5,315 nucleotides of DNA. Source: Verrucomicrobiota bacterium. Its GTDB lineage: Bacteria > Verrucomicrobiota > Verrucomicrobiia > Chthoniobacterales > JAFAMB01. This document shows positions 1-5,315 of the stretch, one piece after another. Position 1 is the first letter of the stretch. Each line of letters starts with the position of its first letter. The DNA is taken from positions 1 through 5,315 of the forward strand of contig JAFAXJ010000448.1 in the NCBI GenBank assembly GCA_019241095.1. Direction: 5' to 3'. The notes below the pieces were generated by a model. The model was not told the DNA's origin and searched no databases. It was given only the letters and a program-made list of their open reading frames with translations. The translations under genes and the position numbers were made by a program.

Positions 1-1
1 T

Positions 2-97
2 AATTCTAATACATACGCGAGCTTTGACGTTGGGTCGGGGGTCAGGGGAGCTGACCAAGGCGTCTGGGGAGCTGACAAAGGCGTCGGTAAACAGTGA
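2..97 (+). CDS. 3' end of an upstream gene (partial, unidentified)
   Basis: A reading frame is open from the left edge of the window to a TGA at 95-97, giving about 31 residues. They include the repeated heptads RGADQGV and WGADKGV and end in GVGKQ. The tail is glycine- and aspartate-rich and I recognise no family. The main support is position: its TGA overlaps the GTG start of the next gene by four bases (GTGA), the usual arrangement of translationally coupled operon genes, and that start has no good Shine-Dalgarno sequence of its own. A second plus-strand frame is also open from the edge, to TAA at 108-110, with the repeat SGELTKA, so the frame choice is not certain. The gene's body lies outside the window. 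Confidence 0.35.
   Translation, partial: NSNTYASFDVGSGVRGADQGVWGADKGVGKQ
42..83 (+). repeat. Two-copy tandem repeat, 21-bp unit
   Basis: Positions 42-62 and 63-83 are adjacent copies of a 21-base unit with the core GGGGAGCTGAC and matching ends AAGGCG. They differ at two positions (A44/T65 and C56/A77). The period is exactly seven codons, so duplication or loss of a unit keeps the reading frame. This fits a repeat inside the C-terminal coding tail of the upstream gene, although a purely non-coding repeat cannot be excluded. The second copy ends ten bases before the GTG start of the glycosyltransferase gene. Confidence 0.8.
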
Positions 98-1131
98 GCT
101 GCATTGTTAATGTCGCTTATCCATTTGCTCCAGCCAGCCTGGATACAGTTGGTGGCGCAGAACAAATTCTGAGCCGGTTAGACCAAGCGTTAGTCCAAAA
201 TGGACACGACTCCATCGTGATTGCCTGTGAAGGATCTCAAGCCGCGGGCCATCTTTTCACAATACCGCGTCCGAGAACTGTTATTACCGAGGAGGCCAAA
301 TCACATTATTACTCGATTTATCAACAACTGATTCGCGAAACACTAAAAAGGTTCTCAGTGGATCTTGTGCACCTGCACGGAGTGGACTTTTATCGTTACT
401 TACCAAAAACAGATCTGCCTGTGTTAGTGACCCTCCATTTACCAATCTCTTTTTATCCAAGATCGATTTTTGACCTGTGTGCAGTCTGGTTTCAGTGCGT
501 ATCCGAAGAACAACATAAGAACTGTCCGGCAGCCGGGAAACTATTACCGGCCATCCCTAACGGGGTTCCGGTTGAACTGACGTTTCATCATTCTAGGAAA
601 CGTAATTTCGCGATTGTCCTAAGTCGAATCGCACCGGAGAAGAACATTCATGGCGCGATAGATGCTGCCAAGCTTGCAAAAACTGCTCTATTGATCGGTG
701 GTGAAGTGTTCGCCTACGAGGATCATTTGCACTACTACCAAGCTGTGGTGGCGCCTCGTTTAAGCGCTCAGTGCCGGTTTTTGGGCCCTCTGAAGCAGAA
801 ACGCAAGTGGCGCCTTTTAAGGGCGGCCAGTTGTTTAGTTCAGCCTAGCATAGCGGAAGAAACAAGTTCGCTCGTTGCCATGGAAGCATTAGCTTGCGGC
901 ACACCTGTTGTTGCTTTCCCGTCGGGTGCCTTGCCAACCATTGTCGAACATGGAAGAACAGGGTTTATCGTACGCGACATCGCGGAGATGGCTGAAGCTC
1001 TAGGCAAAGTTCACAATATTAACCCGGAAGATTGTCGGAAGGCAGCGCGATCACGATTCAGCCTCCATCAAATGGTGGAGCGGTATTTTTATACTTATGA
1101 AAAGTTGATCAATTCCGGCGCGATTGCCTGA
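94..1131 (+). CDS. GT4-family glycosyltransferase (GT-B fold)
   Basis: This complete 345-residue protein has the layout of a retaining GT-B glycosyltransferase of family GT4, which moves a sugar from a nucleotide donor to a cytoplasmic acceptor. The N-terminal half has a first beta strand IVNVAYPFAP (4-13) followed by the glycine pair of VGGAEQ (19-24), and HLHG at 93-96. The donor-binding half starts near IPNGVP (154-159), then LSRIAPEKN (176-184). The EX7E signature is Glu256 and Glu264 in EETSSLVAME, followed by ACGTPVVAF (267-275) and GRTGFIV (287-293). No signal peptide or membrane segment is seen. The start is GTG at 94: an in-frame stop at 88-90 rules out anything earlier, and the first strand follows at once. 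There is no good ribosome-binding site, which suggests coupling to the upstream frame that ends at 95-97. The next gene starts six bases after its stop. The family is firm; donor and acceptor cannot be told from sequence, though exopolysaccharide or small glycoside synthesis would fit. Confidence 0.92.
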   Translation: MSCIVNVAYPFAPASLDTVGGAEQILSRLDQALVQNGHDSIVIACEGSQAAGHLFTIPRPRTVITEEAKSHYYSIYQQLIRETLKRFSVDLVHLHGVDFYRYLPKTDLPVLVTLHLPISFYPRSIFDLCAVWFQCVSEEQHKNCPAAGKLLPAIPNGVPVELTFHHSRKRNFAIVLSRIAPEKNIHGAIDAAKLAKTALLIGGEVFAYEDHLHYYQAVVAPRLSAQCRFLGPLKQKRKWRLLRAASCLVQPSIAEETSSLVAMEALACGTPVVAFPSGALPTIVEHGRTGFIVRDIAEMAEALGKVHNINPEDCRKAARSRFSLHQMVERYFYTYEKLINSGAIA

Positions 1132-1137
1132 ACGGGT

Positions 1138-2133
1138 ATGTCTTTCCTGAGCCAGCGTTTCACGGCCGAGCTCATCAATAATATTTCCGATATTAAGGTG
1201 CTTGAAAGTGAATGGATTCAGCTCTGGCGATCTATCCCAAGCACAACTCCTTTCCAAGCTCCGGCCTGGACCATTTTCTTCTTCCTGACCATTGCTAAGA
1301 GTAACTACTATGTGCTGACGTTTCGGCGAGCGGGGATACTCTCTGCCATATTCCCTTTTTATATTTATCAGGATAATGGAGTTAGGAAATTGATGGTGGC
1401 CGGTTCGGGGCTTTGTGACTATTTAGATCTAATTGCTGACCCAGATAATTGTGAAGAACTCAAGCCATTCTTTTGGGACGCCCTTCACTCGATCGCAGAG
1501 TTGTGGGACATTTGCGAATTTCAAAGTCTTTGCGAAGACGCGAATCTGAGAAAAATAGTTCCCGCTCCTCACTGGCGCTGTCGCCAGGACTTTCAGTGTG
1601 TCAGTCCAGTCCTCTATCTGTCTCCTGAATCTCCGAGATTATGGCCAGTAAAAATGAGCCGCAATCTTGCATTTGCACGGAGAGCGCTGAATCGACAATA
1701 CCCAATTCGCTATCAAACTGGAGATCGATATGGTTGGACAGTTTTGTTTGACGCACTCTTATCCTTACATCGTAAGAGATGGCGCGACCAAGGGGGAGGT
1801 GTCTTTAATGATGTGACATCCCCATTTCACCGTGCCGTAGCCGGATCCTGTCTAGAGCTCGGAATTTTGCGGCTACATGCTCTTTTCATGGGGGAGGAAA
1901 TTGTAGCTGTTCTCTATGGCTTCAAGTCAAAGCTATCAACGTTCTATTACGTAGGCGGATTTAACCCAGATTTGTCGCAATTCAGTCCGGGATCGCTCAT
2001 CATTGCATATGCCATCGAGCAAGCTGTAAAAGAGGGATGTAATGCGTTCGATTTTCTGCAAGGTGCTGAGCCTTATAAGTACCGATGGGGCGCTCAAGAT
2101 ACACCAGTTTTCAAACTAACCATCAGTAAATAG
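1138..2133 (+). CDS. CelD/BcsL-like GNAT-fold acyltransferase
   Basis: This 331-residue protein matches the CelD/BcsL type of GNAT protein (Acetyltransf_6), distantly related to FemAB transferases. These proteins have two GNAT-like halves and are thought to transfer acyl or aminoacyl groups, often in cellulose or exopolysaccharide loci. Family hallmarks are W26 and W30 before TPFQAPAW (37-44), GSGLCDYLDLIADP (89-102), the basic helix NLAFARRALNRQ (176-187), LHRKRWRDQGGG (210-221), LHALFMGEEIVAVLYGF (246-262), FYYVGGFNPDLSQFSPG (269-285) and the conserved end FDFLQGAEPYKYRWGA (304-319). It is hydrophobic in places but has no clear membrane helix. ATG at 1138 lies six bases after the glycosyltransferase stop with only a poor ribosome-binding sequence, so translation is probably coupled. 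The two genes most likely act on the same product. The substrate is unknown, and a structural or non-catalytic role is possible for this family. Confidence 0.88.
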   Translation: MSFLSQRFTAELINNISDIKVLESEWIQLWRSIPSTTPFQAPAWTIFFFLTIAKSNYYVLTFRRAGILSAIFPFYIYQDNGVRKLMVAGSGLCDYLDLIADPDNCEELKPFFWDALHSIAELWDICEFQSLCEDANLRKIVPAPHWRCRQDFQCVSPVLYLSPESPRLWPVKMSRNLAFARRALNRQYPIRYQTGDRYGWTVLFDALLSLHRKRWRDQGGGVFNDVTSPFHRAVAGSCLELGILRLHALFMGEEIVAVLYGFKSKLSTFYYVGGFNPDLSQFSPGSLIIAYAIEQAVKEGCNAFDFLQGAEPYKYRWGAQDTPVFKLTISK

Positions 2134-2183
2134 TTGATTCTGCTTGAGCACGGGTTGGATTACCTGTCGTAAGCGGGATTTAA

Positions 2184-3263
2184 CTACCTTGGCTCGGATC
2201 CCTGAATGAAAGCCTGCGTTTTCAGGTGAGCCTCGTAATCCGTATACTGCTTTGGAGGTGATTTCATGTAATAGCTTGATGGGCTGGATAATGCGCCACC
2301 AATTCTCCGATCCAACCCGATCTTTGCACATCTGATAGCGTCGACCACCACCCCAGCCGAGTTCGGAGAATCCCAGACCTCCAGCTTCAACTCGCAGCTA
2401 AGCGGTACACCGCCGAAGGTCGTACCCTCCATTCGGATATAACAAAATTTCCTATCTTTTAACCAAGGAACGAAATCACTGGGGCCAACATGGACATTGC
2501 CATCAGTCGGTCGTTCTTCCAGTTGGCTGAGAACCGCCTCGGTTTTTGAGATCTTCTTCGATTCCAGCCGGTCTCTCTCGAGCATATTCAGAAAATCAGT
2601 ATTGCCCCCAAAGTTCAGCTGGTAAGTTCTATCCAGTCGGACTCCTCGCTCTTGAAACAAATTTGTGAGGACTCGATGCACAATTGTAGCACCCACCTGA
2701 CTTTTGATATCATCCCCTATCAATGGCAACCCGTGCTGTTCGAAACGCTTTCGCCAATCCTTATCCGAAGCAATAAATACCGGGATACAGTTAACAAACG
2801 CACATCCGGCCTCAATGATCTTATCAGCATACCAACGCGTCGCCAACTCTGAACCAACAGGCAAATATGACACGACTATTTGTGTGCCGGTCTCTTTTAG
2901 AACTTTTGCGATATCTTCGGATTCGCCGGGCGCGAGCCGAACCTTGCTTGTTAAATAGACTCCCAGGCTGTCGTGAACCGCACCTCGATATACCTTAGCA
3001 TCGGTTTCGGGAACGTCGGCAAACTTGATAGTATTATTTGGCTCAGCAAAGATTGCTTGTGATAAAGGCTTGCCTACTTTTGTTTCGTTGATATCGAAAG
3101 CCGCTGAAAAATCGATGTCACTGATGTGGTAGGGGCCAAGCACCGGATTCATTAATCCCGGGGCATTTCCAGTAGCATCGCGATAATATTCGACACCTTG
3201 CACGAGCGAAGAGGCGCAATTTCCAACGCCTATCAGCGCGACACGTATCTTTTGCTCAGACAT
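2184..3263 (-). CDS. ino1: myo-inositol-1-phosphate synthase
   Basis: This enzyme isomerises D-glucose-6-phosphate to 1L-myo-inositol-1-phosphate (inositol-3-phosphate) with bound NAD+, the committed step of inositol synthesis, in the cytoplasm. The 359-residue length fits the short bacterial/archaeal class (about 360-390), not the roughly 510-residue eukaryotic one. The Rossmann motif is [13 protein letters not shown] (8-20), followed by [13 protein letters not shown] (54-66) and VSYLPVGSE (131-139). The catalytic-domain signatures are [12 protein letters not shown] (182-193), [12 protein letters not shown] (216-227), [10 protein letters not shown] (239-248), [13 protein letters not shown] (260-272), [10 protein letters not shown] (278-287) and [20 protein letters not shown] (295-314). 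No key block is missing. ATG at 3261-3263 is preceded by GAGAAACGGA, a moderate ribosome-binding site, and fits the family N-terminus. The product could feed phosphatidylinositol, inositol glycosides or compatible solutes; the window does not say which. It converges on the plus-strand GNAT gene, 50 bases away. Confidence 0.96.
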   Translation of the reverse strand: MSEQKIRVALIGVGNCASSLVQGVEYYRDATGNAPGLMNPVLGPYHISDIDFSAAFDINETKVGKPLSQAIFAEPNNTIKFADVPETDAKVYRGAVHDSLGVYLTSKVRLAPGESEDIAKVLKETGTQIVVSYLPVGSELATRWYADKIIEAGCAFVNCIPVFIASDKDWRKRFEQHGLPLIGDDIKSQVGATIVHRVLTNLFQERGVRLDRTYQLNFGGNTDFLNMLERDRLESKKISKTEAVLSQLEERPTDGNVHVGPSDFVPWLKDRKFCYIRMEGTTFGGVPLSCELKLEVWDSPNSAGVVVDAIRCAKIGLDRRIGGALSSPSSYYMKSPPKQYTDYEAHLKTQAFIQGSEPR

Positions 3264-3347
3264 TCCGTTTCTCGATAATCTAAAGTTTTAAGAATGTCTG
3301 ATTCGTAACGACGCTGACAAGCACATTGCGCGAAAATACTTTGGAGG

Positions 3348-3488
3348 TTAGTTTCCAGGCAATTTTTGATCGTCCTCTGCCTTGTTACCAGCAGTCTCCT
3401 CCGAGGAGATGAACTCCTCTGGCGGCTGACTCATCTGTTCTTTTTCGCGCTCCGGTTCAGGATCATTGGAGTAGGAAGGTGTGGTCAT
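3348..3488 (-). CDS. Small acidic hypothetical protein, 46 residues
   Basis: This short ORF fills much of the gap between the DJ-1/PfpI gene and ino1, on the same strand. It starts MTTPSYSNDP and ends DDQKLPGN. It has 12 Asp/Glu against 4 Lys/Arg, many Pro, Ser and Gln, no Cys, and no hydrophobic stretch, so it is probably a soluble, disordered peptide. ATG is at 3486-3488, with GGA a few bases upstream as a modest ribosome-binding site; TAA is at 3348-3350. It lies 63 bases after the DJ-1/PfpI stop and 84 bases before ino1. Short acidic peptides of this kind are common in bacterial genomes and usually have no known function; I do not recognise a family. It could also be a chance ORF, since codon statistics are weak at this length. 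Confidence 0.5.
   Translation of the reverse strand: MTTPSYSNDPEPEREKEQMSQPPEEFISSEETAGNKAEDDQKLPGN
3396..3419 (-). repeat. Alternating inverted repeat inside the small ORF
   Basis: On the plus strand, CTCCTC (3396-3401), GAGGAG (3403-3408) and CTCCTC (3414-3419) follow each other. The middle block can pair with either neighbour, giving two mutually exclusive six-base stems with loops of 1 and 5 bases (the shorter one would open to a three-base loop). In the minus-strand transcript this reads GAGGAG, CUCCUC, GAGGAG. The coding sense is EEFISSEE, so repeated Glu and Ser codons are enough to explain it. No U-run follows, so it is not a terminator. Confidence 0.55.
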
Positions 3489-3551
3489 AAGATCCGTATG
3501 TAGAGTAAAAGTTGAAGAAATCAGGGTCGCAAACCCGGAGCGGCCTATTGA

Positions 3552-4127
3552 TCATCCGTGTTTGATGCTAGTTTCCCTCGCATGAGTCCCTTCAGCGAAC
3601 TCCTCTAGCATTTTGCGATTAAAGGCTGGTATGTCGGCCGGCTTTCGACTCGTCACCAGTCCGTTGTCGGTAACGACTTCCTGATCTACCCAGGTACCTC
3701 CAGCATTTTGGATATCGGTTCTAAGCGAAGGCCATGAAGTCAGCGTTTTGCCTTTTACCCCGTCCGCTTCTACTAAAGTCCAGGGCCCATGGCAAATTGC
3801 CGCGATCGGTTTGCCGGATTCCAAGAATGATTTTACAAAAGCCACTGCTTTTGAATCCACCCTCAAATAATCTGGATTCATCACTCCGCCTGGCAGCAGA
3901 AGTGCATCATACAGGCTAACGTTAGCTTCCGCAATCTGAAGATCGACATGGAATTTGTCTCCCCAGTCCGAAACGTTCCAAGCTTTGACCTTGTCTTTTT
4001 CGATTGAGATGATGAATGTCTTTGCCCCAGCTTCATCAAGGGCCTTTTTCGGCTTCTCGAGCTCTACTTGTTCAAATCCATTCGCGACAAGAATCGCAAC
4101 GCGCAGATTGTTCAAATTGTTAGGCAT
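3552..4127 (-). CDS. DJ-1/PfpI family protein (class I glutamine amidotransferase-like)
   Basis: This 191-residue cytoplasmic protein belongs to the PfpI/YhbO branch of the DJ-1 superfamily. Members are variously reported as stress proteins, glyoxalases acting on methylglyoxal, disputed protein deglycases, or proteases (in archaea). The order of elements is beta strand VAILVANGFEQVEL (10-23) with the conserved acidic Glu19, DALLLPGGVMNPDYLR (74-89), and the nucleophile elbow AAICHGPW (109-116) with Cys112 and His113. The family end follows: LTSWPSLRTDIQNAGG (129-144), then LVTSRKPADIPAFN (157-170). The catalytic set Glu19/Cys112/His113 is intact. Length is slightly above the usual 166-185 because of a short C-terminal tail ending SIKHG. 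ATG at 4125-4127 has AGAGGG just upstream (spacing only 2-3 bases). No signal peptide is present. The flanking gaps (127 and 63 bases) leave open whether it shares a transcript with its neighbours. Family assignment is firm; the physiological reaction is not. Confidence 0.93.
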   Translation of the reverse strand: MPNNLNNLRVAILVANGFEQVELEKPKKALDEAGAKTFIISIEKDKVKAWNVSDWGDKFHVDLQIAEANVSLYDALLLPGGVMNPDYLRVDSKAVAFVKSFLESGKPIAAICHGPWTLVEADGVKGKTLTSWPSLRTDIQNAGGTWVDQEVVTDNGLVTSRKPADIPAFNRKMLEEFAEGTHARETSIKHG

Positions 4128-4254
4128 ATCCCTCTACTTTGTTTAACAGATCAGGTTCGCTTTCCCATTCGAGGGTGGAGGTATCGATGGCGATAAGGTA
4201 AGCGCAAAGGGATCGCCGCTTGCTCGCAGGATCGAGGAAACAAGATGACGAGTT
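4128..4254. other. Intergenic spacer between the aldolase and DJ-1/PfpI genes
   Basis: This is 127 bases between two minus-strand genes. The last bases before the DJ-1/PfpI start carry its AGAGGG ribosome-binding sequence (4130-4135). A weak pairing GGCGAT (4189-4194) with ATCGCC (4212-4217) has a 17-base loop and no U-run. I see no convincing promoter hexamer pair, terminator, RNA gene or operator. The gap is long enough to hold a separate promoter for the downstream gene, but the sequence does not show one clearly. Confidence 0.4.
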
Positions 4255-5277
4255 TCAACTGGTTGTCCCAGCTCCCGTCCGGTGCCAAGTTGCGTACCAA
4301 CCCTCGGGGAAAACTTCGGACAACTTTTCTGGTTCAAGCACTCGCGTCAGCGGCTTACCAAATTTTCGGGTTAAGGCTCCAAGTTCCGCAAGCCTGTCCC
4401 GCGCCTGGCGAACTGCCCTTTCCCGCTCAACAGGATTATGGACAGATGCGGCATCTCTCCATATCGAGCGCCCCGCCATAAATCCTGATCCGCCTGAACG
4501 AGCTGCAATTTCGACCTGCCAACGAAACGCCTCATAGCCAACGCCTGCAGACAAAAGCATCCATGGCGCTTTCACGCTGGCATCAAGCTGCTTACAAGCT
4601 TCCAAGGCTTTTTCCCTTCCTGCTTCAGTTTGGACATAGCCTGGAAACTCTACTTTTAGAAGATCTGCCCCAAGTACTTCGGCTTGCTGAGCGCTTTCCA
4701 GGATACCTTCCACACGGCGCCTTCTCCAAGACTCGCTTTTTGCATCTTCCCCTTCCAGTGCAAACCAGATCGGCTCGACTACAAGCGGCAATGAAAATCT
4801 TGCGCAACTGTTGACCAAGGACCTCACCACTTCGCGCTGGTGCTCCGCGACTTTGCTATCTGGGCGGTAAAACCATAGAAGCTTGCAAACATCTACGCCC
4901 ATCAACTTCATCTGTTCGACGCTCCAATGCTCGCGAAACCGAGTTTTCCTATGCACCGATATTGGTTTGTAATCTTCATCTTCGATACTGGCCATCAAGC
5001 CGACCGAGCCTGGCAATGCTCCCGAAACGATTGCGGGCGCAAGGCCGAAGCGCGCGTCCAATAAGAAAGCGCTGCACTCAGGAGCTAGTGCACGGATTAG
5101 CTCGATCTTAGCATTAACCGTCTGTTTGTAATCTACTGCGCGTGGGTTAGGAGCCAACAACTCCTGGAAATCAGACAAATGGTCTAATGCACAAACGAAA
5201 AAGAATCCGTCTTTGGTCGTGACCCGTTGCAAGCTTCGCCATTTTCCCGGATCAATGCTTAGCGTCTTATTATTCAT
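4255..5277 (-). CDS. LacD-type class I aldolase (tagatose-1,6-bisphosphate aldolase family)
   Basis: This protein resembles the LacD/YihT family of TIM-barrel, Schiff-base aldolases. LacD cleaves tagatose-1,6-bisphosphate (and other ketohexose bisphosphates) to dihydroxyacetone phosphate and glyceraldehyde-3-phosphate; YihT acts on 6-deoxy-6-sulfofructose-1-phosphate. Counting from ATG at 5275-5277 (340 residues), blocks are WRSLQRVTTKDGFFFVCALD (13-32), LLDARFG (72-78), MGVDVCKLLWFYRPD (126-140), VVEPIWFALEGED (166-178), GADLLKVEFPG (203-213) and LLSAGVGYEAFRWQ (241-254). Lys208 in LLKVEFPG is the expected Schiff-base lysine, and Lys132 and Glu168 sit where family active-site residues are expected. 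The ATG has AGAG eight bases upstream and fits the family N-terminus. An in-frame GTG at 5296-5298 would add seven residues, and the frame stays open to the window edge, so a longer form is possible. No tagatose, lactose or sulfoquinovose genes are visible, so the substrate is open. Confidence 0.88.
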   Translation of the reverse strand: MNNKTLSIDPGKWRSLQRVTTKDGFFFVCALDHLSDFQELLAPNPRAVDYKQTVNAKIELIRALAPECSAFLLDARFGLAPAIVSGALPGSVGLMASIEDEDYKPISVHRKTRFREHWSVEQMKLMGVDVCKLLWFYRPDSKVAEHQREVVRSLVNSCARFSLPLVVEPIWFALEGEDAKSESWRRRRVEGILESAQQAEVLGADLLKVEFPGYVQTEAGREKALEACKQLDASVKAPWMLLSAGVGYEAFRWQVEIAARSGGSGFMAGRSIWRDAASVHNPVERERAVRQARDRLAELGALTRKFGKPLTRVLEPEKLSEVFPEGWYATWHRTGAGTTS

Positions 5278-5315
5278 ATTTTTAGCTCTGGCTATCACAT
5301 CGAAAATAGGCCCCT

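Noticed and set aside
2116..2331. 71-codon minus-strand ORF over the ino1 3' end and the convergent junction
   Set aside because: It overlaps the well-supported ino1 coding frame on the same strand and looks like a frame shadow.
2652..2958. Two plus-strand ORFs opposite ino1
   Set aside because: They lie wholly antisense to a gene with clear family motifs throughout, and the translations show no recognisable domain.
3281..3327. Possible promoter for ino1, with TTGTCA-like and TAGATT-like hexamers upstream of its start
   Set aside because: The hexamers are about 32 bases apart, and the alternative -10 at the right distance (CATTCT) matches the consensus poorly.
3403..3431. GAGGAG followed by ATG on the plus strand (3410-3412 region), resembling a translation start
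   Set aside because: The frame reaches a stop after six codons and is antisense to the small acidic ORF.
3524..3536. GGGT/ACCC hairpin after the DJ-1/PfpI gene, with a T-rich stretch beyond it in the minus-strand direction
   Set aside because: The stem is only four base pairs with a five-base loop, and the T-rich part is interrupted and several bases away. Too weak to call a terminator.
4189..4217. GGCGAT/ATCGCC inverted repeat in the spacer before the DJ-1/PfpI gene
   Set aside because: A six-base stem with a 17-base loop is expected by chance in a spacer of this size, and no U-run or operator symmetry supports it.
4143..4337. 64-codon minus-strand ORF crossing the aldolase 3' end and the spacer
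   Set aside because: About half of it lies inside the aldolase gene in another frame, the rest shows no family features, and it has no conserved-looking motif.

Overview
This window looks like chromosomal DNA from a bacterium of moderate G+C content (roughly half GC by eye). Nothing in it is phage, plasmid, IS or CRISPR in nature. The lineage cannot be fixed from the sequence. The gene families present (GT4 glycosyltransferase, CelD/BcsL-like GNAT, bacterial myo-inositol-phosphate synthase, DJ-1/PfpI protein, LacD-type aldolase) would fit a soil or environmental bacterium such as an acidobacterium or a relative, but that is a guess.

Left part, plus strand (about 1-2133). The window opens inside what is probably the 3' end of an upstream gene. 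A reading frame open from the window edge stops at 95-97, and this stop overlaps the GTG start (94) of a complete GT4-family glycosyltransferase in a GTGA stop/start overlap. A CelD-like GNAT-fold acyltransferase follows six bases after the glycosyltransferase stop. The two genes, and probably the truncated one, form an operon-like unit that plausibly builds or decorates a glycan or glycoconjugate.

Right part, minus strand (about 2184-5315). Read in the direction of transcription, this holds a LacD-type class I aldolase (start near the right window edge), a DJ-1/PfpI-family protein, a 46-codon acidic small ORF, and myo-inositol-1-phosphate synthase. Gaps are 127, 63 and 84 bases, so the four may be co-transcribed or may be separate units. 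The last gene converges on the plus-strand pair across 50 bases with no clear terminator.

How they may work together (inference). Ino1 turns glucose-6-phosphate into inositol-1-phosphate. The GT4 plus GNAT pair has the same enzyme classes as MshA and MshD of mycothiol synthesis, so an inositol-containing glycoconjugate is a testable idea, not a conclusion. The aldolase yields triose phosphates, which break down to methylglyoxal, a proposed substrate of some DJ-1/PfpI proteins. No clearly novel system is visible. The most useful points are the coupled GTG start with its 7-codon repeat, the unlisted small acidic ORF, and the inositol-phosphate/glycosyltransferase/acyltransferase neighbourhood.
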